Positions 17,642 through 27,868 of a stretch of DNA of 64,000 bases are shown one piece after another. The stretch is taken from assembly GCA_958295955.1 (NCBI GenBank), contig OY282420.1, positions 4,297,063 through 4,361,062 on the forward strand, read 5' to 3'. A program made the position numbers and the translations under genes. A model generated the notes under the pieces. The model saw only the letters and a program-made list of their open reading frames with translations, had not been told where the DNA came from and searched no databases. The stretch is from an uncultured Bryobacterales bacterium (GTDB lineage: Bacteria > Acidobacteriota > Terriglobia > Bryobacterales > UBA6623). Within the stretch, counting starts at the first letter, position 1; every line of letters begins with the position of its first letter.

Positions 17642-18625
17642 ATGCACGAACACAGTCATCATCATGAGCACGACCACGGCCGCCATCATGGGCATGAGCA
17701 CGACCATCACAGCCATGACCACGAGCCCCGCGAGCCCTTCGATTTCGCCGCGTTCGCTCGCGGGAACGGGAAAATCCTGATTGCGTTGGGGGCGTTGCTC
17801 GTCTTGTGGTCGACGGTTTTCACCGTCCGCGAGACCGAGTTCGCGCTGGTCACGCAATTCGGACGTCCGGTGCGCACGGTCGCCGATGCGGGTCTTTCTT
17901 ACAAATTGCCGTTGATCCACCAGGTCCGGTTTTTCGACCGCAGGCTGCGCGTTTACAACCCGCCGCGGTCGGAGTTCCTGACCCGCGACAAGAAAAACCT
18001 GAGCATCGACAGCTACGCTCTGTGGCAGATTGCCGATCCCGAGACGTTCGTGCAGACGGTCGGCAACGAGGCGTCCGCCGAGATGCGCCTGCATGACCTG
18101 GTGTGGGCGGGACTGGCCGCTTCGATCGCGGGCCACGACCTGGAGGAAATCGTTTCGCCCGTGCCTGAAGAGGTGAAGGCGCGCAAGATGCTCGATGAGT
18201 TGACCGCGAGCAGCGGCGCGGCGGCGTTGGAGCAATACGGCATCCGCGTCGTCGACGTGCGCCTCAAGCGGCTCAACCTGCCCGAGCAGAACAAGCAAAG
18301 CGTCTATGCCCGAATGCGCGCGGAACGCGAGCGCATCGCCCGGCAGTATCGGGCGGAAGGAGAAGAGCAGGCGCTGCGCATCCGCGCCCAAGCCGACAGG
18401 GAAAAAGAGGAAATCCTGGCCAAGGCGTACAAGAAGGCCGAGACGACCAGGGGCGAAGGCGATGCCGAAGCGGCCCGCATCTATGGGCAGGCTTATTCGC
18501 GGAATCCGTCGTTCTACAAATTGACTCGGACGTTGGAGACCTACAAACAGACGCTGGATGAGCGCACCACCGTCATTCTCAGTTCCGATTCGGAGTTTCT
18601 GCGTCTGCTGACGCGGGGGCAGTAA
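17642..18625 (+). CDS. hflC: HflC-type SPFH protein with His-rich N-terminus
   Basis: 327 residues from ATG 17642, three bases after the ATPase stop (an in-frame TTG at 17639 is possible). The first 29 residues contain 15 histidines (MHEHSHHHEHDHG...), a probable metal-binding segment. One membrane helix lies near residues 41-58, followed by the HflC signature ETEFALVTQFG, DKKNLSIDSYALW and a long Arg/Glu-rich coiled coil. In E. coli, HflC pairs with HflK as a cage around the FtsH protease. Here the His-rich tail and the neighbouring metal ATPase suggest that the complex handles metal ions. It is the middle SPFH gene in a K-C-K order. Confidence 0.88.
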   Translation: MHEHSHHHEHDHGRHHGHEHDHHSHDHEPREPFDFAAFARGNGKILIALGALLVLWSTVFTVRETEFALVTQFGRPVRTVADAGLSYKLPLIHQVRFFDRRLRVYNPPRSEFLTRDKKNLSIDSYALWQIADPETFVQTVGNEASAEMRLHDLVWAGLAASIAGHDLEEIVSPVPEEVKARKMLDELTASSGAAALEQYGIRVVDVRLKRLNLPEQNKQSVYARMRAERERIARQYRAEGEEQALRIRAQADREKEEILAKAYKKAETTRGEGDAEAARIYGQAYSRNPSFYKLTRTLETYKQTLDERTTVILSSDSEFLRLLTRGQ

Positions 18626-18634
18626 GCGGCGAAG

Positions 18635-19606
18635 ATGCACGACTTGGCGCAATTGCCGGTGGAAAGGGCGGCGGACCGTCCGCCCGCGGGAGGCCCTTTC
18701 GCCCTGACGAGAAAAAGGGCCGCGCTATATCTGTTCGCGCTTTGGGTTTTGTTGGGCGTCTATGTCGTGCCGACGGAAGAGCAGGGGGTGCTGACGGTGT
18801 TCGGAGCGGTCTCCGGCGACCGCGTGACTCCGGGCGTGGGCTGGCATTGGCCCTGGCCCGTCGGGCAGGTCCACAAGCTCAAGGTCCGCGAGCTCAAGCG
18901 CGCGTTTATCGGCGGCGAGGTGGCCGACGAGACCAACGCGATTCCGGCCGAGCCGATTTTGTCGCAGTTTCTGACCGGCGATCAGAACATCATCAACGTG
19001 CGCACGGTCGTGCAATACAGCATCGCCGACCCCGCGGATTATCTGTTTCGGGCCGCCGACGTGGACGGCGCCGCGGCAGCCGCCGTCGAAGCGGAGCTCG
19101 GCCGCCAGATTGCCTCGCGCACGGTGGACGAGGTGCTGACCACCGAAAAGGTCGCGATCCAGGAGATGGTTCGCCGCCGCGCCCAGCAACTCATCGACCG
19201 CTACGGGCTGGGCGTGGTCGTCTCAACGGTGAACATCCGCTTGGCGGCGCCCCCGCCCGAGGCGGCGGACGCCTTCCGCGATGTCGCTTCGGCGCGCGCC
19301 GATTCCTCCCGCATCGTCAACGAAGCCGAAGGCTATGCGAACGACATCGTGCCCCGCGCGCGCGGCGAAGCGCAGCAGATGCTGATCTCGTCGCTGGGCT
19401 ACAAGGAGCGGGTCGTCAACGAAGCGCAAGGCGACGCGGCGCGCTTCATCGGCTTGGCCGCCGAATACGCGAGGAATCCGCAAGTCACCCGCGACCGCCT
19501 GTTCCTCGAAACCATGGAGGAAGTGCTTCCCCGCTTCCGCAAGACCATCGTCGACGAGAACGGCAATCTCGATCTGACCGTCGTTCGCCGCAGCGGCGAG
19601 CAGTAA
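18635..19606 (+). CDS. hflK: Second HflK-type SPFH protein
   Basis: 323 residues with one membrane helix near 29-45 followed by TEEQGVLTVFG, PGVGWHWPWPVGQV and FLTGDQNIINVRTVVQYSI, the HflK pattern. The C-terminal half (VNEAEGYAND..., GDAARFIGLAAEY, LETMEEVLPRF) is clearly related to the SPFH part of the ATPase fusion, so the two arose by duplication. It starts 9 bases after the hflC stop and is co-transcribed. The glycine-rich N-terminus of E. coli HflK is lacking. It should assemble with the other two SPFH subunits in the membrane. Confidence 0.88.
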   Translation: MHDLAQLPVERAADRPPAGGPFALTRKRAALYLFALWVLLGVYVVPTEEQGVLTVFGAVSGDRVTPGVGWHWPWPVGQVHKLKVRELKRAFIGGEVADETNAIPAEPILSQFLTGDQNIINVRTVVQYSIADPADYLFRAADVDGAAAAAVEAELGRQIASRTVDEVLTTEKVAIQEMVRRRAQQLIDRYGLGVVVSTVNIRLAAPPPEAADAFRDVASARADSSRIVNEAEGYANDIVPRARGEAQQMLISSLGYKERVVNEAQGDAARFIGLAAEYARNPQVTRDRLFLETMEEVLPRFRKTIVDENGNLDLTVVRRSGEQ

Positions 19607-19616
19607 TTGCGCCGCA

Positions 19617-20129
19617 ATGACCAAAGACGCCAAAGCACAGGCCGCGACGGTGGCGCTGATCGTTGCCGCGCTGGCCGCAATCGGTTGGAAGCAGGGTCTG
19701 TTCGAGTGGCCCGATACGGTCTCGGGCGCGGCGGCGTTTCTGGGGGCAAGCCGCGCGCAGCCCGAGAAGCCGCGGGACGTGATTTACGCCATGCTCGACG
19801 CCGCGCGCGACGGCGTCATCGACGAATATCTTGACTGCTACACCGGACAAATGGAAAAGACATTGCGGCAAAGCCGCGCGGAGATGGGCGAGAGTCAATT
19901 CTCGGCGTTCCTCAAGGAACGCAACCGCGAAATCAAGGGCATAGCGATGAACGAGCCCGAACTTTCGACCGAAGACGAGGCGCGGGTGCGGGTCGAGTAC
20001 GTTTACGTGGAGCGCAACGAAGTCCAGCAATTCTATCTGAGCAAACAGAACGGGAATTGGAAAATCGCCCGCGTCAGCGCTCCGCAAAGAATACGGACCC
20101 CGATTCCTTACGGCACGCCGGTCTATTGA
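19617..20129 (+). CDS. Membrane-anchored small protein, NTF2-like fold suspected
   Basis: 170 residues. A membrane or signal segment lies at about 8-24. It is followed by a domain of the pattern VIYAMLDAARDGVIDEYLDCY...VRVEYVYVERNEVQQFYLSKQNGNWKIA, which resembles SnoaL/NTF2-like or DUF4878 domains in which a strand with NGNWKIA ends the fold. It starts 10 bases after the hflK stop and is the last gene of the SPFH operon. It may be a periplasmic subunit or ligand-binding accessory. The fold assignment is tentative. Confidence 0.65.
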   Translation: MTKDAKAQAATVALIVAALAAIGWKQGLFEWPDTVSGAAAFLGASRAQPEKPRDVIYAMLDAARDGVIDEYLDCYTGQMEKTLRQSRAEMGESQFSAFLKERNREIKGIAMNEPELSTEDEARVRVEYVYVERNEVQQFYLSKQNGNWKIARVSAPQRIRTPIPYGTPVY

Positions 20130-20158
20130 TTCCTGTCCGCGCCGCTTTTGCCGCCTTT

Positions 20159-20353
20159 TTAGCGCTGCTCTTCGGATGAAGCCGCGGCAGTTTCCTCATC
20201 GCCGCCTTCGGCGCGCCGGCGCAGTTCTTGCAACATCTTCGGCGGACGCCCCGGTCCGAGGCGGCCATGCTGCAACTTGTCCAACGCCTCGATCAACCGG
20301 TCGATGCGCCGGAGTTCCTTCCTCAACTCGCCGATAACCGCGATGATGTCCAT
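20159..20353 (-). CDS. Small GRPPK-motif protein, unknown
   Basis: 64 residues from the ATG at 20353, preceded by AGGAGG with 11 bases between. It begins MDIIAVIGELRKELRRIDRL, an amphipathic helix, followed by GPGRPPKMLQELRRR, which recalls an AT-hook core, and an acidic tail. Similar short helical proteins with a basic Gly-Arg-Pro patch are common in Solibacteres genomes, to my recollection. A role in DNA or RNA binding is possible. It is convergent with the SPFH operon and divergent from the sulfatase. Confidence 0.6.
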   Translation of the reverse strand: MDIIAVIGELRKELRRIDRLIEALDKLQHGRLGPGRPPKMLQELRRRAEGGDEETAAASSEEQR

Positions 20354-20453
20354 GCCCGGGACAGCCTCCTTGCACGCCGGCGGAACCGCGTTGCGGCAGG
20401 CTCTACGTTTTTTGGCGATTGAGCGCCTGTAGGTAGGGTACAGCATTTGCGGC

Positions 20454-20459
20454 TAAAAT
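20454..20459 (+). promoter_or_regulatory. -10-like box for the sulfatase gene
   Basis: TAAAAT ends 9 bases before ATG 20469. No Shine-Dalgarno sequence is present between them, consistent with a leaderless mRNA. Confidence 0.45.
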
Positions 20460-20468
20460 ACTTTCCGT

Positions 20469-21887
20469 ATGCATCGACGAGATTTCCTGCGCGCGGCCGG
20501 CGCATCCGTTTTTGCCGCTTCGACGGCGCGAGCGGCCGCGGCCAAGCCCAACGTCATCCTCTGCATGGCCGACGATCAGGGCTGGGGCGATACCGGCTAT
20601 AACGGCCACCCGTTTCTCAAAACGCCTCATCTCGACGCGATGGCCGCGTCGGGCCTGCGTTTCGACCGCTTCTACGCGGGCGCTCCGGTTTGTTCGCCGA
20701 CGCGCGGGAGCGCGCTGACCGGCAGGCATCCCTACCGCTACGGCATCTACACCGCGAACACGGGCCACATGCGCGCCGGCGAAACGACTCTGGCCGAAGC
20801 GCTGAAGACTCAGGGCTATACGACCGGCCATTTCGGCAAATGGCACCTCGGCACTCTGACCCGGCAGACTCGCGACGGCCGCCGCGGCGGCCGCGAGCGG
20901 ACACGGGAGCATTATTCCCCGCCGTGGGAGTGCGGTTTCGACGAGGCGTTCTCGGCCGAGGTGCAGATGCCGACCTGGAACCCGATGGTCGATCAGGCGT
21001 TTCCGTCGAAGTATTGGACCGGGGAAGAGCAATACGCAACGGAAAATCTCGACGGCGACGATTCGCGGGTCATCATGGACCGCGCCATTCCCTTTATCGA
21101 GCGGGCGGCCCGCGGCGGGCAACCGTTTTTCGCGGTCGTCTGGTTCCATGCGCCGCACGAACCGGTCGTTGCCGGGCCGCGGCATCGCGAGATGTACGCA
21201 GAGCGCAGCGAGGGCGAGCAGCACTTCTACGGCTGCATTACCGCGCTCGACGAGCAGATGGGCCGCTTGCGCCAAACCCTGCGCCGTCTGGGGATCGCCG
21301 AAGACACGATGTTGTGGTATTGCAGCGACAACGGGCCGGAAGGCCGCGACACCACCACCCGCCGCCGGCGGGGCTCCGCGGGGCCGTTGCGCGGGCGTAA
21401 GCGCAGCTTGTTCGAGGGCGGCGTCCGCGTTCCGGGGATTTTGGAGTGGCCGTCGCAGATCGGCAGGGCGGCAAGCACGCGCGTCCCCTGCTCGACCGTG
21501 GACTACTTCCCGACGGTGCTCGGCGCCTTGGGCTTTGCGGCGCAGGGGGCGCCCGAACCGCGCGACGGCGTGAACCTAATGCCGCTGATCAGGGGCGAAA
21601 CGGACGAGCGGCCGCGCCCCATCGGATTGCAAACGACGGGCGGCGTCGGCGGCGAGGCGGCGCGTCTGGGCTCGCCCGACCACGCCTTGATCGGCAACCG
21701 CTACAAGCTGCTCTCTTACCTCGACGGACAGCGTCAAGACATGCTCTACGACATTACCGTCGATCCCGGCGAGCGCTACAACCTGGTCGAAAAGCTGCCC
21801 GAAATTGCAAAATCCATGCGCAGCGAGCTCGCCGCCTGGGATGCTTCGTGCGCGCGCAGCGACGCCGGCGCGGATTACGTCCGGTAG
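20469..21887 (+). CDS. Tat-exported sulfatase
   Basis: 472 residues of the formylglycine-dependent arylsulfatase family. The N-terminus HRRDFLRAAGAS is a Tat signal. The modification site C-S-P-T-R begins at C75, and GKWHLG (K124, H126), ADDQGWGD and CSDNGPEG supply metal and substrate residues. It should hydrolyse sulfate esters in the periplasm. No formylglycine-generating enzyme lies in this window, so activation depends on a gene elsewhere. Length is typical. The substrate is unknown, although sulfated polysaccharide use is common for such genes. Confidence 0.9.
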   Translation: MHRRDFLRAAGASVFAASTARAAAAKPNVILCMADDQGWGDTGYNGHPFLKTPHLDAMAASGLRFDRFYAGAPVCSPTRGSALTGRHPYRYGIYTANTGHMRAGETTLAEALKTQGYTTGHFGKWHLGTLTRQTRDGRRGGRERTREHYSPPWECGFDEAFSAEVQMPTWNPMVDQAFPSKYWTGEEQYATENLDGDDSRVIMDRAIPFIERAARGGQPFFAVVWFHAPHEPVVAGPRHREMYAERSEGEQHFYGCITALDEQMGRLRQTLRRLGIAEDTMLWYCSDNGPEGRDTTTRRRRGSAGPLRGRKRSLFEGGVRVPGILEWPSQIGRAASTRVPCSTVDYFPTVLGALGFAAQGAPEPRDGVNLMPLIRGETDERPRPIGLQTTGGVGGEAARLGSPDHALIGNRYKLLSYLDGQRQDMLYDITVDPGERYNLVEKLPEIAKSMRSELAAWDASCARSDAGADYVR

Positions 21888-21993
21888 GTTCGCTCTTTGG
21901 GCAAGACCGGAAATCGCGCCCCAAACTGCGAGCAGGCTGCCGGGCGGCGCCGGAACTGCTCAAAAAGAACTGGGGATTGCCGCTTGACCGCGG

Positions 21994-25251
<3,258 letters not shown>

Positions 25252-25258
25252 TCCTCGG

Positions 25259-25264
25259 ATTCTA
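25259..25264 (-). promoter_or_regulatory. -10-like box for the tricorn-like gene
   Basis: TAGAAT on the minus strand ends 7 bases before ATG 25251. The promoter would overlap the region of the duplicated HAD gene end. Confidence 0.4.
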
Positions 25265-25292
25265 TCAACCGGCGGCGAAAGCCCCGCCGGCG

Positions 25293-25399
25293 GTCTCACT
25301 CTCCACTTTCCCCGTAGTCTTTCGAGAGGTCACGCTTAATCGGGTTTAGTCGGGTTCGGTCACGTCTCACTCTCCACTCTCCCCGTAGTCTTTCGAGAG
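25293..25399 (-). repeat. Duplicated gene end with decamer linker
   Basis: A 36-bp direct repeat lies at 25293-25328 and 25364-25399 with one mismatch. The copy at 25364-25399 carries the last codons and stop of the HAD gene. The 35-bp linker, read in the sense of the HAD gene, contains the 10-bp-period units CGACTAAACC and CGATTAAGCG. The layout (gene end, ATTAAG decamers, second copy of gene end) is the same as at 801-918, although the genes are unrelated. Confidence 0.85.
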
Positions 25400-26077
25400 A
25401 TCGTAAATCGGCCACGACCGCTCCAGCGCGGCGCGGCGCAGGCGCGCGTCCGGGTTCGACACGGCCGGGTTGCCGACCGCCTCTAACATGGGCATGTCCG
25501 ACTTGCTGTCGGAGTACGCTTTGGCCTCCGCCATAGCCAAACCGCGGCGCTCGCAGTAGGCCCGCATCGCTTCCACCTTCTCGCGCCCGGCCAGCAGCGG
25601 CGCCACGACCCGGCCCGTGGCGACGCCCTCCGCAAACTCCAGTCGGTTGGCGATGAGGTCGTCGAACGCAAGGTATTCCGCGGCCGCTTGCAAGGCGAAA
25701 TCGAGGCCGCCGCTGACCATGACCGTCTTATAGCCCGCGCGCCGGTCGGCTGCAACCCGCGCCTTCGCGTAGGGAAACATTTTGGGCAGAATCTCGCGCT
25801 CGAACATCGCCTGCGAGCGGGAGCGCAGCCATGCTTCCTCGAAGCCTGCGTACTGCCGGTAGAAAACCACGTTGAAAGCGCGCCGCGAGCAGGCATTGAG
25901 CAGGATCCAGAGCGGGACTCCGGCCAGCGTCTTCCCGTAGCGCCGCGCTGCTTGCAGCCGCGACGGGTGGTTTTTGGCAAACCAGGCGTAGCGGGTAACG
26001 ACGTTGCCGGAGGTAAGAGTCCCGTCGAAGTCGTAAAACGCGGCACTCCGGCCGGCCGGCGAAAGGTTCTTCGGCAA
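25367..26077 (-). CDS. HAD-IB family phosphatase
   Basis: 236 residues, starting at TTG 26077. No ATG is available, and this codon follows the upstream stop by 7 bases. The nucleophile motif YDFDGTLT (D16, D18) is at the N-terminus, SGG is motif II, and YSDSKSDMPML is the metal-binding motif, as in SerB/YfhB-like HAD-IB enzymes. A helical cap lies between. It probably removes phosphate from a small molecule such as a phospho-amino acid or phosphatidylglycerophosphate-like lipid. The two small membrane proteins upstream would fit a lipid substrate. Its 3' end is duplicated downstream. Confidence 0.85.
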   Translation of the reverse strand: MPKNLSPAGRSAAFYDFDGTLTSGNVVTRYAWFAKNHPSRLQAARRYGKTLAGVPLWILLNACSRRAFNVVFYRQYAGFEEAWLRSRSQAMFEREILPKMFPYAKARVAADRRAGYKTVMVSGGLDFALQAAAEYLAFDDLIANRLEFAEGVATGRVVAPLLAGREKVEAMRAYCERRGLAMAEAKAYSDSKSDMPMLEAVGNPAVSNPDARLRRAALERSWPIYDLSKDYGESGE

Positions 26078-26084
26078 GCGCGTC

Positions 26085-26267
26085 TTATCCGTGGCCGAAG
26101 TGCATGATCCAGCCCAGCCCGAAAATGGCGACGAGAAAGTAGCCGAAGCAATAAACGCCGTAACGCCACCGCTCGCAGTCGGTCGAGCGTCCGACCACGC
26201 CCAGCACGATCGAGGTAAAAAACGCGAACAGGAACGCGGCTTGCAAATGAGACAACGCGATGAACAT
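26085..26267 (-). CDS. Small two-helix membrane protein
   Basis: 60 residues with two hydrophobic segments (AAFLFAFFTSIVLGVVG and YGVYCFGYFLVAIFGLGW) separated by a short charged loop. It sits one base after the DUF6677-like gene and 7 bases before the HAD gene, so the three form an operon. No family is recognised. It may be a membrane partner of the HAD phosphatase or of the DUF6677 protein. Confidence 0.65.
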   Translation of the reverse strand: MFIALSHLQAAFLFAFFTSIVLGVVGRSTDCERWRYGVYCFGYFLVAIFGLGWIMHFGHG

Positions 26268-26268
26268 C

Positions 26269-26703
26269 TTATTCCTTGGCTCCGGTGGCGATTTCGTAAA
26301 CGTCGACGATGGCCAGCAGGTTCAGCAGACCGGCGCATACCAGAAACTTGGTGCCGTAGTCGGGCATCGCGCCGGGCAGCGTCTCCTGGCTGTAGCCCAG
26401 CCAGCCCGCCAGAAAATACAAGGCGCCGTTGCAAAGATCGCCGAAGTAGCCGCCGTAATTGACCACGGTGTTGAAAAGATTGCCGCTCTCCGGCTCGAAC
26501 ATGCGCCCGCGCATCATCAGGCCGAGGACGAACATGCCGGTAATGGAAAACAACAACAGCGCGGCGTGCTTGCGGCGGTTCAGATAAAAATGGCCGACTC
26601 CGGGGAAAAGCCAGGCGAGGAAGACCGGCGGAGCCCACTTTTCCACTGAGGCCAAGGGGTTTCTGCTCTTGTCCGCGGCTGAGGATGTCTTCTTTGCGGC
26701 CAT
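26269..26703 (-). CDS. DUF6677-like membrane protein
   Basis: 144 residues. It has a basic cytoplasmic N-terminus, then FPGVGHFYLNRRKHAALLLF, a TM2-domain-like motif, and at least three further hydrophobic segments. The pattern matches my recollection of DUF6677, a family common in Acidobacteriota. Function is unknown. The ATG at 26703 has GGAG seven bases upstream (GGAGAAAAG). It is the first gene of the operon with the 60-residue membrane protein and the HAD phosphatase. Confidence 0.75.
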   Translation of the reverse strand: MAAKKTSSAADKSRNPLASVEKWAPPVFLAWLFPGVGHFYLNRRKHAALLLFSITGMFVLGLMMRGRMFEPESGNLFNTVVNYGGYFGDLCNGALYFLAGWLGYSQETLPGAMPDYGTKFLVCAGLLNLLAIVDVYEIATGAKE

Positions 26704-26803
26704 CTTTTCTCCGTTTGATTATCTCATGGAGCGCCTTTGCCGGCGCAAGCCTGCATGTACGCTCTACACATAGACGCGCTGCCGCGCCTTTCGTGAGCGC
26801 GCG

Positions 26804-27868
26804 TCAGCGCAGCCTGTCGTAAACCGCTTGGGTTTCGCGGGCGGCGCGCTCCCAGGTGAACCGCCGGGCGCGGGCCGTTCCCTTGTTGCGCAGCAAGTTT
26901 CTTAACCGCGAATCGTACACGATCCGCTGCATGGCCGCGGCGATCGCTTCCACGTCCGTCGGATCGACGAGCAGGGCGGCGTCTCCGGCCACTTCGGGCA
27001 GCGCCGAGCAGTCGGACGCAATCACGGGCAATCCGGCGGCGAAGGCTTCGATCACGGGCAGCCCGAAACCCTCGTCGAGCGAGGCGAAGACCAGGGCTTC
27101 CGCCCGCGCGTAGAGCGCCGTTCGCGTCTCCGGGCCGACGAACCCGATGCGCCGGATGCGCCGCCGCGCCGGACTTGCCGCGGTCAACGCGGCGATCTCG
27201 TCTGCGCCGTATCCGTCCGGTCCGGCGAAAATCAACTCCAGGTCGGCGTCGAGCGTTGCGAAAGCCTTGACGATGCGCGCGGCGTTCTTCCGCTTTTGCA
27301 CGGCGCCGACGTTCAATAGAAAGGGTCGCGCGATGCCGAGTTGCGCCAACAGCGCATCCTTGCGCGCGTCCGCTATCGCCGGCGCCGGCTCGACGCCGTG
27401 ATGGACCACCGCCACGCGATCCCGTGGAACGCCCAGCAACTCCGTCACTTGTCCGGCCGTGAATGCCGAAACGGCGATGACGCAATCCGCCCGTTGCGCC
27501 GTCTCCCGCGCCAGGGCCGCAAAGCGCCCGCGGAATTCCGGCGTCGAATACTGCGCGGTCATGACGAACAGGTCATGAAACGTCGCCAGCGCCGGACACG
27601 GCAACCCGGCCGGCAAGCGCTGGTTCAAGCCGTGAAAGAGACGCAGCCCGCGAGCGCTCCGGCTCAACGCGAAATCCGCCAGCAGCGTCCGCGAGCAATT
27701 CGCCGGCAGCGGCTCGCCGAACGACCGCAAGTAGCGATTGCTGCGGTAGAACAGCCGAAAGCGTTTGTCCGGCGAGCCCGCGGCCAGCGCGCGGATCAAA
27801 TTGCGGCAGTAGGCGGCGACGCCCGTCGGCGGACGGTCCAGGCTGTGGCCGGCATCGAGGCCGATCAT
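26804..27868 (-). CDS. Family 4 glycosyltransferase
   Basis: 354 residues from ATG 27868. GT-B fold glycosyltransferase: GVAAYCRNLIRAL at the N-terminus, LLNVGAVQKRKNAARIVKAF in the middle, and the nucleotide-sugar motif ASLDEGFGLPVIEAFAAGLP near the C-terminus, the E-x7-E pattern. It should transfer a sugar from a nucleotide donor to a surface polysaccharide or lipid carrier. The start overlaps the stop of the upstream GT9-like gene by ATGA, so they are translationally coupled. Confidence 0.88.
   Translation of the reverse strand: MIGLDAGHSLDRPPTGVAAYCRNLIRALAAGSPDKRFRLFYRSNRYLRSFGEPLPANCSRTLLADFALSRSARGLRLFHGLNQRLPAGLPCPALATFHDLFVMTAQYSTPEFRGRFAALARETAQRADCVIAVSAFTAGQVTELLGVPRDRVAVVHHGVEPAPAIADARKDALLAQLGIARPFLLNVGAVQKRKNAARIVKAFATLDADLELIFAGPDGYGADEIAALTAASPARRRIRRIGFVGPETRTALYARAEALVFASLDEGFGLPVIEAFAAGLPVIASDCSALPEVAGDAALLVDPTDVEAIAAAMQRIVYDSRLRNLLRNKGTARARRFTWERAARETQAVYDRLR

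Noticed and set aside
26269..26638. N-terminal extension of the HAD gene through the two membrane-protein genes
   Set aside because: The frame is open but the residues are Arg-rich without motifs, while the other frames there encode good membrane proteins.
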